From Pseudonocardia xinjiangensis (GTDB lineage Bacteria > Actinomycetota > Actinomycetes > Mycobacteriales > Pseudonocardiaceae), in assembly GCF_012911925.1 (NCBI RefSeq), contig NZ_JAAXKY010000039.1, forward strand, positions 1-47,605: a DNA stretch of 47,605 bases. The letters are read 5' to 3'. How positions within the stretch are numbered: the first letter of the stretch is position 1; the number at the start of each line of letters is the position of its first letter. The notes below the pieces were generated by a model. The model saw only the letters and a program-made list of their open reading frames with translations, was not told the DNA's origin and made no database searches. Position numbers and translations under genes: made by a program. Below are positions 17,031-23,979 of this stretch, in pieces.

Positions 17031-17594
17031 TCAGCCTGCGCGCTTGCTGAGCGCCACCAGGTAGCGCACCGGCTCCCGCGTCCGGTTGGCGTACGTGCAG
17101 GGGGCAGGCGGTCCGAGCTGCAGGCAGTCGCCCGCGGCGAGCCCGTGCTCCGTGTCGCCCTCCCGGAACACGAGCAGGCCCTCCAGCACCCAGATCTGCT
17201 GGTGCCGGAAGGCGTAGGTGTCGGCGCCGAAGGAGACCTCGGCTCCCGCGGGGAGCTCGACCTCCACCAGCTCGAGCGGCCCCCCGCTCACCGGTGACAC
17301 CGCTCGGCGCCGGTAGCCGGTCTCCGGATCGGTCCACGTCGGCTGCTCCGCCGCTCTCGCGAGCCGCCGCTCGCCGCCCTCCGCCCTGGCGACCAGCTCG
17401 GAGAGCGTCATCCCCAGCGCCGCCGACAGGCGTCCGAGCAGCGCGGCGGTCGGTTGCGCCTCGGCGCGTTCGACCTTGCCGATCATCGCCCGTGAGACGC
17501 CGGACCGCTCCGCGAGAGCGTTGACCGAGAGGGCGCGTTCGCGGCGGGCGGCGGCGAGGGTGGCCGCGAGGGACGCGGACAGGGGGTCGCTCAC
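17031..17594 (-). CDS. XRE-family transcriptional regulator with C-terminal cupin
   Basis: The 187-residue protein has an N-terminal helix-turn-helix (about residues 8-65: LSVNALAERSGVSRAMIGKVERAEAQPT) and a C-terminal cupin sensor domain ending YANRTREPVRYLVALSKRAG. XRE-cupin regulators usually repress nearby catabolic or transport genes and sense a small ligand in the cupin. The GTG at 17594 has TATAGT 7 nt upstream, suggesting a leaderless transcript; a longer frame would run into the divergent promoter. It is divergent from the GNAT gene with only 40 bp between and convergent with the acid-sugar operon, either of which it might control. Confidence 0.9.
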   Translation of the reverse strand: MSDPLSASLAATLAAARRERALSVNALAERSGVSRAMIGKVERAEAQPTAALLGRLSAALGMTLSELVARAEGGERRLARAAEQPTWTDPETGYRRRAVSPVSGGPLELVEVELPAGAEVSFGADTYAFRHQQIWVLEGLLVFREGDTEHGLAAGDCLQLGPPAPCTYANRTREPVRYLVALSKRAG

Positions 17595-17634
17595 GGCTGC
17601 CACTATAGGGAACCTTCCGCCTACTATGATCGCC
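17595..17634. promoter_or_regulatory. Compact divergent leaderless promoters with short inverted repeat
   Basis: In 40 bp the gap holds TATAGT reading left (7 nt before the regulator GTG) and TACTAT reading right (17623-17628, 7 nt before the GNAT ATG). Between them lies GGAACCTTCC, arms GGAA/TTCC, a possible autoregulatory operator. Both transcripts would begin at the start codon. Confidence 0.55.
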
Positions 17635-18168
17635 ATGACAGCTGTGGCTACCGTGATCCGGGACGCCTGCGAGTCCGACGCCGAGGCGTGCGCGGCGATC
17701 TACGCCCCGTACGTGACCGACACCGCGGTCTCGTTCGAGGACCATCCGCCGGAACCGGCGGTGATGGCCCGGCGCATCGCCGACGCCGTGCGCACCCACG
17801 CCTGGCTCGTGCTGGAGGAGCAGGGCCAGGTGGTCGGCTACGCCTACGGCGGCCCGTTCCGGTCGCGCGCGGCGTACGACTGGTCGTGCGAGGTCAGCGT
17901 CTACCTGGAGCGCGGCAGGCGGCGCACCGGCGGGGGACGGGTCCTCTACGAGGCGCTGCTCGCGCGGCTGGCCGGGCGGGGGTTCCGCACCGTCGTCGCC
18001 GGCATGACCCTGCCCAACGACGCGAGCGTCGGCCTGCACCGCGCGATGGGGTTCGAGGAGGCCGGGACCTTCCGCCGCCTCGGCTGGAAGCACGGCAGGT
18101 GGCACGACGTCGCCTTCGTCCAGCGCGCCATCGGCGCCGACGAGGGTCCGCCGGCCGCGCTCAGCTGA
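17635..18168 (+). CDS. GNAT acetyltransferase, phosphinothricin acetyltransferase-like
   Basis: The 177-residue protein matches the PAT/YncA branch of GNAT acetyltransferases: IRDACESDAEACAAIYAPYVTDTAVSFEDHPP at the N-terminus, WLVLEEQGQVVGYAYGGPFRSRAAYDWSCEVSVYL in the middle and LPNDASVGLHRAMGFEEAGTFRRLGWKHGRWHDV at the end. The acetyl-CoA loop GRRRTGGGRVLYEALL (R/Q-x-x-G-x-G/A type) is present. Related enzymes acetylate phosphinothricin, methionine sulfoximine or similar amino acids; the natural substrate is unknown. The ATG at 17635 is chosen because an earlier in-frame ATG (17626) lies inside the -10 box TACTAT. Confidence 0.88.
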   Translation: MTAVATVIRDACESDAEACAAIYAPYVTDTAVSFEDHPPEPAVMARRIADAVRTHAWLVLEEQGQVVGYAYGGPFRSRAAYDWSCEVSVYLERGRRRTGGGRVLYEALLARLAGRGFRTVVAGMTLPNDASVGLHRAMGFEEAGTFRRLGWKHGRWHDVAFVQRAIGADEGPPAALS

Positions 18169-18185
18169 CTGCGCGCAGCCGATGT

Positions 18186-18238
18186 CCATCCGTGGTGCGG
18201 ATGGTGCATTGACCCGACCAGCCGTTTTTGTCCATCAT
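18186..18238 (+). promoter_or_regulatory. Inverted repeat and promoter upstream of the Nramp-like gene
   Basis: CCATCCG-TGGTG-CGGATGG (18186-18204) is a perfect 7-bp inverted repeat. It is followed by TTGACC (18209-18214) and, after 18 nt, CATCAT (18233-18238), a plausible promoter about 50 nt before the Nramp-like ATG. The repeat could be an operator just upstream of the -35 or a weak terminator for the GNAT gene. Confidence 0.4.
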
Positions 18239-18287
18239 CTGTTTCCGCTGTCGACACGACGGGGACCACCGGCAAAGGAGCCGATGC

Positions 18288-19691
18288 ATGTCCACCACAC
18301 CCGAGGCCGCCCGTACGGACCCCTACACACTCACGCCGGAGGGGATCAAGGAACCGCCGGTGGGCTGGCGTGCCAGCTTCCGGTACCTCGGCCCCGGCCT
18401 GATCCTCAGCGCGTCCATCGTGGGGTCCGGCGAGCTGATCGTCACCACCACGCTCGGAGCCGAGGTCGGCTTCGCGCTGCTCTGGCTGGTCATCTTCAGC
18501 ACGTTCGTGAAGGTCGCGGTGCAGGTCGAGCTCGCGCGGTGGACCATTGCCACCGGTCAGCCCGCTCTCACCGGCTACAACAGGGTGCCGCCCAGGCTCG
18601 GCCGGATGGGCTGGGTCAACATCCTCTGGATGGTGCTGGCGCTCACGAAGCTGCTCCAGCTGGGCGGCATCATCGGCGGCACCGCCGTCGCGTTCAGCAT
18701 CCTGATGCCCATCGGTGGCGACTCGCTCGACTTCACGTCGCTGCTGATCTGGACCGTGTTCCTCGCGGTCGGCAGCATCGCCCTGCTCTACTCGAACAAC
18801 TACTCGCTGATCGAGCGCGGCGCGGTCTTCCTCGTGGTGGTCTTCTCCTTCGTCACGATCCTCATCGCGTTGGGTCTCCCGCTGACCCCGTTCGCCTACA
18901 GCGCGGGCGACCTCGGCAGCGGCCTGACGTTCCTCATCCCCGCGGGGGCGCTCGGCGCCGCGCTCGCGATGTTCGGCATCACCGGTGTCGGGGCCGACGA
19001 GATCACCTTCTACACCTACTGGTGCATCGAGAAGGGCTACGCGCGCTGGACCGGCCCCAACGACGGCAGCGACGAGTGGGTGCGCCGCGCCAACGGCTGG
19101 ATCCGCGTGATGTACAAGGACGCGCTGGTCTCCTGGGTGGTCTACACATTCGGCACGCTGGCCTTCTACCTCATGGGTGCGGCGGTGCTGCATCCCCAGG
19201 GCCTGGTCCCCGAGGGCAACGGGATGATCACCACGTTGTCGCGCATCTACACCGACACCCTCGGCGAGTGGGCGAACATTGTCTTCCTGCTCGGTGCCAT
19301 CGCCGTACTCGGCTCGACGATGTGGGCCGCCATCCCCAGCTGGTCGCGCATGTACGTGAACCTGCTCGCGACGATGGGTGTGCTCGACTGGCAGGACCCG
19401 GTCGCCCGGCTCCGCTGGATCCGCGTCTTCACGGTGGTTCTGCCGGTCCTCTGGGCGGTGGCCTACCTGACGATCCAGTCGCCGGTGCTCATGGTGCAGA
19501 TCGGCGGCGTCATGACCGGGGTCTTCCTCGTGGCAACGGTGGTGGCGGTCTGGTACCTGCGGCGCACCGAGACCGACCCGCGGCTCTACGGCGGTTCGGT
19601 CTTCAACGGGCTGCTCGTCGTCAGCAGCATCGCGATCGGGCTGCTCGGCGTGTACACCCTGCTGGAGGTCTTCGGGGTGGGAATCGGTTAG
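18288..19691 (+). CDS. Nramp-like (SLC11 superfamily) membrane transporter lacking the canonical metal motif
   Basis: The 467-residue protein has about eleven hydrophobic segments and the Nramp fold signature FRYLGPGLILSASIVGSGELIVTTTLGAEVGF in its first helix. Canonical Nramp proteins have DPGN at that site and MPH in helix 6. Here the sites read GSGE (residues 46-49) and GITGVGADE (230-238), so the usual Mn/Fe ligands are missing and the substrate may not be a divalent metal. AAAGGAG lies 7 nt before the ATG at 18288. It follows the acid-sugar operon and its regulator, so uptake of a sugar acid or another small molecule is possible (inference). The stop codon lies exactly at the left end of a MITE-like element. 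Confidence 0.82.
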   Translation: MSTTPEAARTDPYTLTPEGIKEPPVGWRASFRYLGPGLILSASIVGSGELIVTTTLGAEVGFALLWLVIFSTFVKVAVQVELARWTIATGQPALTGYNRVPPRLGRMGWVNILWMVLALTKLLQLGGIIGGTAVAFSILMPIGGDSLDFTSLLIWTVFLAVGSIALLYSNNYSLIERGAVFLVVVFSFVTILIALGLPLTPFAYSAGDLGSGLTFLIPAGALGAALAMFGITGVGADEITFYTYWCIEKGYARWTGPNDGSDEWVRRANGWIRVMYKDALVSWVVYTFGTLAFYLMGAAVLHPQGLVPEGNGMITTLSRIYTDTLGEWANIVFLLGAIAVLGSTMWAAIPSWSRMYVNLLATMGVLDWQDPVARLRWIRVFTVVLPVLWAVAYLTIQSPVLMVQIGGVMTGVFLVATVVAVWYLRRTETDPRLYGGSVFNGLLVVSSIAIGLLGVYTLLEVFGVGIG

Positions 19692-19852
19692 GGGGTGTCC
19701 CTCGGATCTTGGTCGATGAGAGCCGTGATCCAGGTGGTTCCTGGGGGCGCCGCTGGATCGCCCTCATACCGGGCGTATCCGGGCGGTTCGACGGTGTCGC
19801 CAGGGGCCGCCTGGGCGCGGCTATCGCGATTGAAGATCCGCGGGACACCCCC
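19691..19852. mobile_element. MITE-like element, 162 bp, with TA target duplication
   Basis: The element begins GGGGGTGTCCCTCGGATCTT and ends with the complement of GGGGGTGTCCCGCGGATCTT: 20-bp terminal inverted repeats with one mismatch, weaker similarity continuing about 25 bp inwards. It is flanked by TA on both sides (19689-19690 and 19853-19854), as expected for IS630/Tc1 or TA-targeting IS5-group transposases. It has no coding capacity, so it would need a transposase in trans. The left junction lies within the stop codon of the Nramp-like gene. Confidence 0.85.
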
Positions 19853-19916
19853 TAATCCTGACGGCAGGTCGCGCATCGGAGCGCGCAGTCAGACGGCTGC
19901 CCTTACGCTTGGTCGG

Positions 19917-22109
19917 GTGGAGGATGGAGGAGACCTCGCGGGCGCGGGGACGATGCACCCTGTATTGGATCTTCCCCAGGTGCTGGACCGCGCCCCCGCC
20001 GCGATACTGGTGATCGATCGGGAGCGACGGCAGGTCGTCTACGCCAACGCGGGGGCGGTGGAGCTCACGGGCAACCGGGTGCGGCTGCCCGTGGACATCG
20101 ACCGCTGGGGGGATGCGGCGGGGCTCACCGACCTCGGCGGCAAGCGGATGAGCGACACGCGCTCACCGCTGTCTCTCGTGGCGAGCGGGATACCGGTCGC
20201 CGGGGAACCGGTGGCGGTGCACGACGCTGTGCGGCGCGGCTCCTCCGCCACCTGTGCCCAGCGGGAGGCCAGCGAGGGCAGGCTGCTGTGGGTCACCGGC
20301 TTCAGCCTCACCGGCGTGCCCGACGCCGTGGTGCCGTCCGACCTCGCCACCGAGGTGGACGGCCTCGCGCTGGTCGTGTTCCTCGAGGTCTCGGGGGCCG
20401 AGCACGCCGACCGGCGGCGGTTGGAGGCGCTGCGCGACCGGGCTGTCGTCGCCACGGACATGTCGTTCTCCATCACCGACCCCCGGCAGGACGGCGACCC
20501 GCTGATCTGGGTCAACCCGTCGTTCTCCCGGCTCACCGGCTACACCTACGAGGAGGTGGTCGGCCGCAACTGCCGGCTGCTGCAGGGGCCCAACACCGAT
20601 GCGGCAGCGGTGCAGCGGATCCGCGAGGCCCTGCGGCGTCGTGAGCCCGTCACCGAGGTGCTGCTGAACTACCGGCGCGACCGCACCGCGTTCTGGAACC
20701 AGGTGTCGATCTCCCCGGTGTTCGACGGGGACGGCGAGCTGGTCAACTTCGTGGGCGTGCAGAACGACGTCACCGAGCGGGTGATGGTGGAGCAGGAGCG
20801 CCGGACCGCGCTGGCGGAGGCCGAGCACGCCCGCAGCGAGCTGCGCCTGCTGGCCGAGGCGACCACCCAGATGACCGGCGCGCTGAGCGTCACCGACGCG
20901 TGTGAGCGGCTCGTGCGCAGCCTGGTGCCGGGGCTGGCCGACCTCTGCGCCGTCGACCTGCTGGAACGGCCCGGCTCGGGGCCACCGCAACGCGTCGCCG
21001 TCGCGGCGAGGGAGCCCGCGGACGAGGAGCGCCTGCGCGAGCTGGGCCGGCTGCGCAACTACCACGCGGGCAGCGGCAGCGACACCGGGAGCGTGCTCGC
21101 CGGGGAGCGCCCTGTGCTCGTGTCGGAGCTCCCGGAGCGCGGCATCGACCGCTACCCCGACGACCCGGCGGCCGCGGCCGTGTACGACGTCCTGCGGCTC
21201 CGCTCGGTGATGGTGGTGCCCGTACGGGCCCGCGGCCGCGTGCTGGGCGCGCTCACCCTCGTCACCCAGCATCCGTACGGGCGCCGGTACGGAGCGCGGG
21301 ACCTGCACCTGGCCACCGACATCGCCGGTCGGGCCGGGCTCACCGTCGACAACGCGCGGCTCTACGAGGTGGAGCACGCCGCTGCCGTCACGCTGCAGCG
21401 CAGCCTGCTGCCCGCCGTGCCCGAGGTCGAGGGTGTGCGGGTGGCGGCGCGCTACCTGGTCGGCGTCGACGGCAACCAGGTCGGTGGGGACTGGTACGAC
21501 GTGCTGAACCTGCCCGGCGGGGCGCTCGGCCTGGCGGTCGGTGACGTGGTCGGGCACGACCTGCGGGCCGCGGCGGCCATGGGGCAGCTGCGCGGTGTGG
21601 TCCGGTCCTACGCCTGGGACGGGGGGTCACCCGGGTCGGTGCTGGATCGCTGCGACCAGCTCGTCCAGGGCCTGGAGATGGCGGCCATGGCCACCGCGGT
21701 GTACGCCCGGTTCGAACCGGTCGACGGCGGGAGCGACCGGCTGCTGCGGTACGCCAACGCCGGGCACCCTGCACCGCTGCTCCTCGGTCCGGACGGGAAG
21801 CTCGTGCGGCTCGACGAGCACAGCTCCCCGATGATCGGGGCCGTCCGGAGTTTCGGCAGGCCCGAGGGCCCCGGCCGCACCGAGGCCACGCTGCGCTGCC
21901 CGCCCGGGTCGATCCTGCTGCTCTACACCGACGGCCTCACCGACGTCGCCGGTGAGGACGCCGACGAGCGCACCGAACTGCTCGAACGGACGGTCGCCGC
22001 GATGCCGCCCGGCTCGGACCCGGAGGCCGTGGTCGAACAGGTACTGGAGGTCTGCATTCCCCCGCGACTCCGGGACGACGTGGCGTTACTCGCTGTGCGC
22101 CTCGACTGA
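19917..22109 (+). CDS. LOV blue-light sensor fused to GAF and SpoIIE-type (PP2C) phosphatase
   Basis: This 730-residue protein starts with a PAS-like domain (about 15-120), followed by a LOV domain (about 175-290). The LOV signature GRNCRLLQGPNTD contains Cys219, which forms the flavin adduct, and the domain ends FVGVQNDVTER. A GAF domain (about 315-485) and a SpoIIE/RsbU phosphatase domain (about 490-730; GGDWYDV, VGDVVGHD, NAGHPAPLL, YTDGLTD) follow. Such phosphatases dephosphorylate STAS antagonists and so release stress sigma factors; the LOV domain would make this light-dependent. The GTG at 19917 has TACGCT 7 nt upstream (leaderless); an ATG at 19953 is the alternative. STAS, RsbW-like and sigma genes in the same window are possible downstream partners. 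Confidence 0.9.
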   Translation: MEDGGDLAGAGTMHPVLDLPQVLDRAPAAILVIDRERRQVVYANAGAVELTGNRVRLPVDIDRWGDAAGLTDLGGKRMSDTRSPLSLVASGIPVAGEPVAVHDAVRRGSSATCAQREASEGRLLWVTGFSLTGVPDAVVPSDLATEVDGLALVVFLEVSGAEHADRRRLEALRDRAVVATDMSFSITDPRQDGDPLIWVNPSFSRLTGYTYEEVVGRNCRLLQGPNTDAAAVQRIREALRRREPVTEVLLNYRRDRTAFWNQVSISPVFDGDGELVNFVGVQNDVTERVMVEQERRTALAEAEHARSELRLLAEATTQMTGALSVTDACERLVRSLVPGLADLCAVDLLERPGSGPPQRVAVAAREPADEERLRELGRLRNYHAGSGSDTGSVLAGERPVLVSELPERGIDRYPDDPAAAAVYDVLRLRSVMVVPVRARGRVLGALTLVTQHPYGRRYGARDLHLATDIAGRAGLTVDNARLYEVEHAAAVTLQRSLLPAVPEVEGVRVAARYLVGVDGNQVGGDWYDVLNLPGGALGLAVGDVVGHDLRAAAAMGQLRGVVRSYAWDGGSPGSVLDRCDQLVQGLEMAAMATAVYARFEPVDGGSDRLLRYANAGHPAPLLLGPDGKLVRLDEHSSPMIGAVRSFGRPEGPGRTEATLRCPPGSILLLYTDGLTDVAGEDADERTELLERTVAAMPPGSDPEAVVEQVLEVCIPPRLRDDVALLAVRLD

Positions 22110-22321
22110 TCGACCGGATACTCCGAATCGCTGAACGGTTGAACCATTGGTCCGCCGACGGTTACCCGCTGGTAGAGGCCGTTGGCGTACTGCGGCGCGC
22201 CGCTTGTCGTTCGAGCTGCCGGGAAGCGAGCAGCTGTCAGAAGCCTACGGTTCAATTCTCAATAGAAAGAGAGGCGCCTCGGGGGGCGAGGGGTCAGCAA
22301 GCGTCTAGGGGGACGTTCTCG
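22110..22321. other. Intergenic region, relatively AT-rich centre
   Basis: This 212-bp gap lies before the unknown gene. A less GC-rich patch (about 22250-22275, including TTCAATTCTCAATAGAAAG) probably carries its promoter, and AGGGGGA lies 9 nt before the ATG at 22322. No clear -35/-10 pair or structured RNA was recognised. Confidence 0.3.
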
Positions 22322-22885
22322 ATGGTCGCGGTTTCGGAGATGCCATTCTCCGGACCGGTGACGGCACCGTCCGTCATCGGTCGAACGCCTGTGTCTACGC
22401 ATCACCGGCGGGCTGTCGCCGTCGCGGTGAGCTCGATGGAGCTGCTGCGGCCGGAGTCCGACCTCGCGCGGCTGGTGGAGGAGTTCCCGCACGTCGATCT
22501 GCTGGTCGTCGGCGACGACGAACCGGTGGGAGCGGCCGTGGTCGAGGTGCTGGACGACTACGTCGACGGCTACGGCGACGCTCAGCATGACGACGTCCGC
22601 GACGAGATCGAGCGTCTGGGTCTGTCCGGCCTGCACCTGCACCGCCTGGGGCTGCGCACGCCGCTCGGCCTCTGGGCCGAGCACGACGTGGTTGCGGCGA
22701 TCAGCGAACTGGTGGGCTTCGATCCCGAGCCGGGCGTGTACTGCCTGGCGCCGAACCCGGCTCCGTCCGACGCCGGCCGCACCGTGGTCAACCGGGCGGC
22801 GCAGCGCATCGCGCAGGTCTACGGCATCCCGCTGCTGCGCTACCGCTGCCTCGAGCTGTCCGTCGTGGGTGACGAGAGCGCCTGA
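22322..22885 (+). CDS. Hypothetical protein
   Basis: I do not recognise this 187-residue protein. It is acidic and probably cytoplasmic, with no signal peptide or membrane segment. The middle section is rich in Val, Glu and Asp (LLVVGDDEPVGAAVVEVLDDYVDGYGDAQHDDV), and the C-terminal half looks like a folded alpha/beta domain (LAPNPAPSDAGRTVVNRAAQRIAQVYGIPLLRYRCLEL). The start at 22322 is favoured by AGGGGGA 9 nt upstream; an internal ATG at 22439 is an alternative that would remove a poorly structured N-terminus. It lies after the LOV phosphatase and converges on whiB with a terminator between. Confidence 0.65.
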   Translation: MVAVSEMPFSGPVTAPSVIGRTPVSTHHRRAVAVAVSSMELLRPESDLARLVEEFPHVDLLVVGDDEPVGAAVVEVLDDYVDGYGDAQHDDVRDEIERLGLSGLHLHRLGLRTPLGLWAEHDVVAAISELVGFDPEPGVYCLAPNPAPSDAGRTVVNRAAQRIAQVYGIPLLRYRCLELSVVGDESA

Positions 22886-22893
22886 GCGGACGA

Positions 22894-22928
22894 CGAGGGG
22901 GGTGGCCCCGGCAGGACCGCCCCCCTCG
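22894..22928. terminator. Bidirectional hairpin terminator
   Basis: CGAGGGGGGTGG pairs with CCGCCCCCCTCG (12 bp, one G-U) around an 11-nt loop, lying between the convergent unknown gene and the whiB gene. Confidence 0.8.
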
Positions 22929-22946
22929 ATTCGACGGTGGTATCGC

Positions 22947-23240
22947 TCAGCTGGCGAGCGGTACCCCGCGCTGCTCCAGGATCACCCGGCGTTCCGACTC
23001 GGCGAGGCCGCCCCACACGCCGAACGGCTCGCGGGTCTGCAGGGCGAACTCCCGGCACTGTTCGATGACCGGGCAGCGGTGGCACACCGCCTTGGCCTGC
23101 GCGGTCCGACGAGCTCTCGACGGGTTGCGCTCCCCGTCCGGGTGGAAGAACACGGCGCTGTCCATTCCCCGACAGGTCCCCAAACGCTGCCACTGCCAGG
23201 CGTGGTCCATCGGGCCGGGAAGCCGGGATACGTCGCTCAT
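22947..23240 (-). CDS. whiB3: WhiB-family iron-sulfur transcription factor, WhiB3/WhiD-like
   Basis: The 97-residue protein has the four cluster cysteines (one in LGTCRGMD, two in CHRCP, one in EQCREFA) and the G-V-W-G-G turn (GVWGGLAESERR). The stretch LPGP..W.WQ..G.CRGMDS..FFHPDGER matches what I recall of mycobacterial WhiB3 and Streptomyces WhiD, so I assign that subgroup rather than WhiB1 or WhiB2. WhiB proteins bind a [4Fe-4S] cluster, respond to oxygen, NO or redox state and act with the primary sigma factor. The ATG at 23240 has AGAGGTGACG just upstream. A CRP-like site lies about 245 bp upstream. The gene is convergent with the unknown gene. Confidence 0.92.
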   Translation of the reverse strand: MSDVSRLPGPMDHAWQWQRLGTCRGMDSAVFFHPDGERNPSRARRTAQAKAVCHRCPVIEQCREFALQTREPFGVWGGLAESERRVILEQRGVPLAS

Positions 23241-23484
23241 CGTCACCTCTTGTCGTTCGTGCCCGACGCACCGGGCGATCGAGGTGCTAATCCCCGGCTG
23301 CTTGAGGGGCCAAACACCAAGATTCGGACACGAGTCGACCCCGGACGCGGCTCCGGCGCGGAAATCCGCCTCACCGCAGGCCCCCGAAGAGCGACTGCTC
23401 GGTCGTTCGAGCAGGTCAGGCCCCCCGTTGACTGTCCGTATCCCTGTTCCCACTCCGCAGCGGGGACTGCACCACTCGAACGAG

Positions 23485-23500
23485 TGTGATACAGGTCACG
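23485..23500. promoter_or_regulatory. CRP/FNR-type binding site
   Basis: TGTGATACAGGTCACG matches TGTGA-N6-TCACA at nine of ten conserved positions. It lies 245 bp upstream of the whiB start and 27 bp beyond the stop of the STAS gene, in a 286-bp non-coding stretch (23241-23526) that should also hold the whiB promoter. CRP control of some mycobacterial whiB genes is known; here it is inferred from sequence only. Confidence 0.5.
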
Positions 23501-23526
23501 TATCGGACCAGGTCATCCGTTCAGCC

Positions 23527-23940
23527 TTACGTGGCGGACAACGCCTGCTCGACCGAGTCGTGGATGTCGAACAGCGGGACGAGCCCGGCGATCGTCAGCG
23601 GACGCAGCACGCGACGTGCGGTGCACGCCAGACGCAGCCCGACCCCGGCTGTGTGGGCCGCCTCTCGCACCTCGATCAGGACGGCCAGCCCGCTGGTGCC
23701 GAGGAAGGACACCCCGTCGAGCGCCAGAACCACCAGCTCAACGCCCGCCTCGGCGTCGAACTGCTCGACCACGGCGGTACGCAGCTGGGGTGAGGTGAGC
23801 ATGTCGACCTCACCCCCGACCTCGATCACGACCTGGCCGGGCGAGGGGGTGGTGTGGCTGAGCGTGATCTGGTCGTCGACGTCGCCCCCACGCCGGGTCG
23901 AGGGCGGGTCGGACGGCAGGTTCTCACGAGTCTCGGACAT
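23527..23940 (-). CDS. STAS-domain anti-anti-sigma factor, second copy
   Basis: The 137-residue protein has an N-terminal tail of about 25 residues and a STAS domain (TPSPGQVVIEVGGEVDMLTSPQLRTAVVEQF). The phosphorylation loop reads VSFLGTSGLAVLIEV. It could be a substrate of the RsbW-like kinase here or of another kinase, and of the LOV phosphatase encoded 1.4 kb away. A TACCGT on the minus strand 8 nt before the ATG suggests a leaderless transcript. The gene stands between selB and whiB. Confidence 0.92.
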   Translation of the reverse strand: MSETRENLPSDPPSTRRGGDVDDQITLSHTTPSPGQVVIEVGGEVDMLTSPQLRTAVVEQFDAEAGVELVVLALDGVSFLGTSGLAVLIEVREAAHTAGVGLRLACTARRVLRPLTIAGLVPLFDIHDSVEQALSAT

Positions 23941-23979
23941 CGACGCTCACGGTAGGACCCCGGTGGCGTGTGTGCCACT

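Noticed and set aside
19691..19852. Coding frames across the MITE joining the Nramp and LOV genes
   Set aside because: They pass through the inverted repeats, have no homology and lack ribosome sites; the LOV gene has its own promoter.
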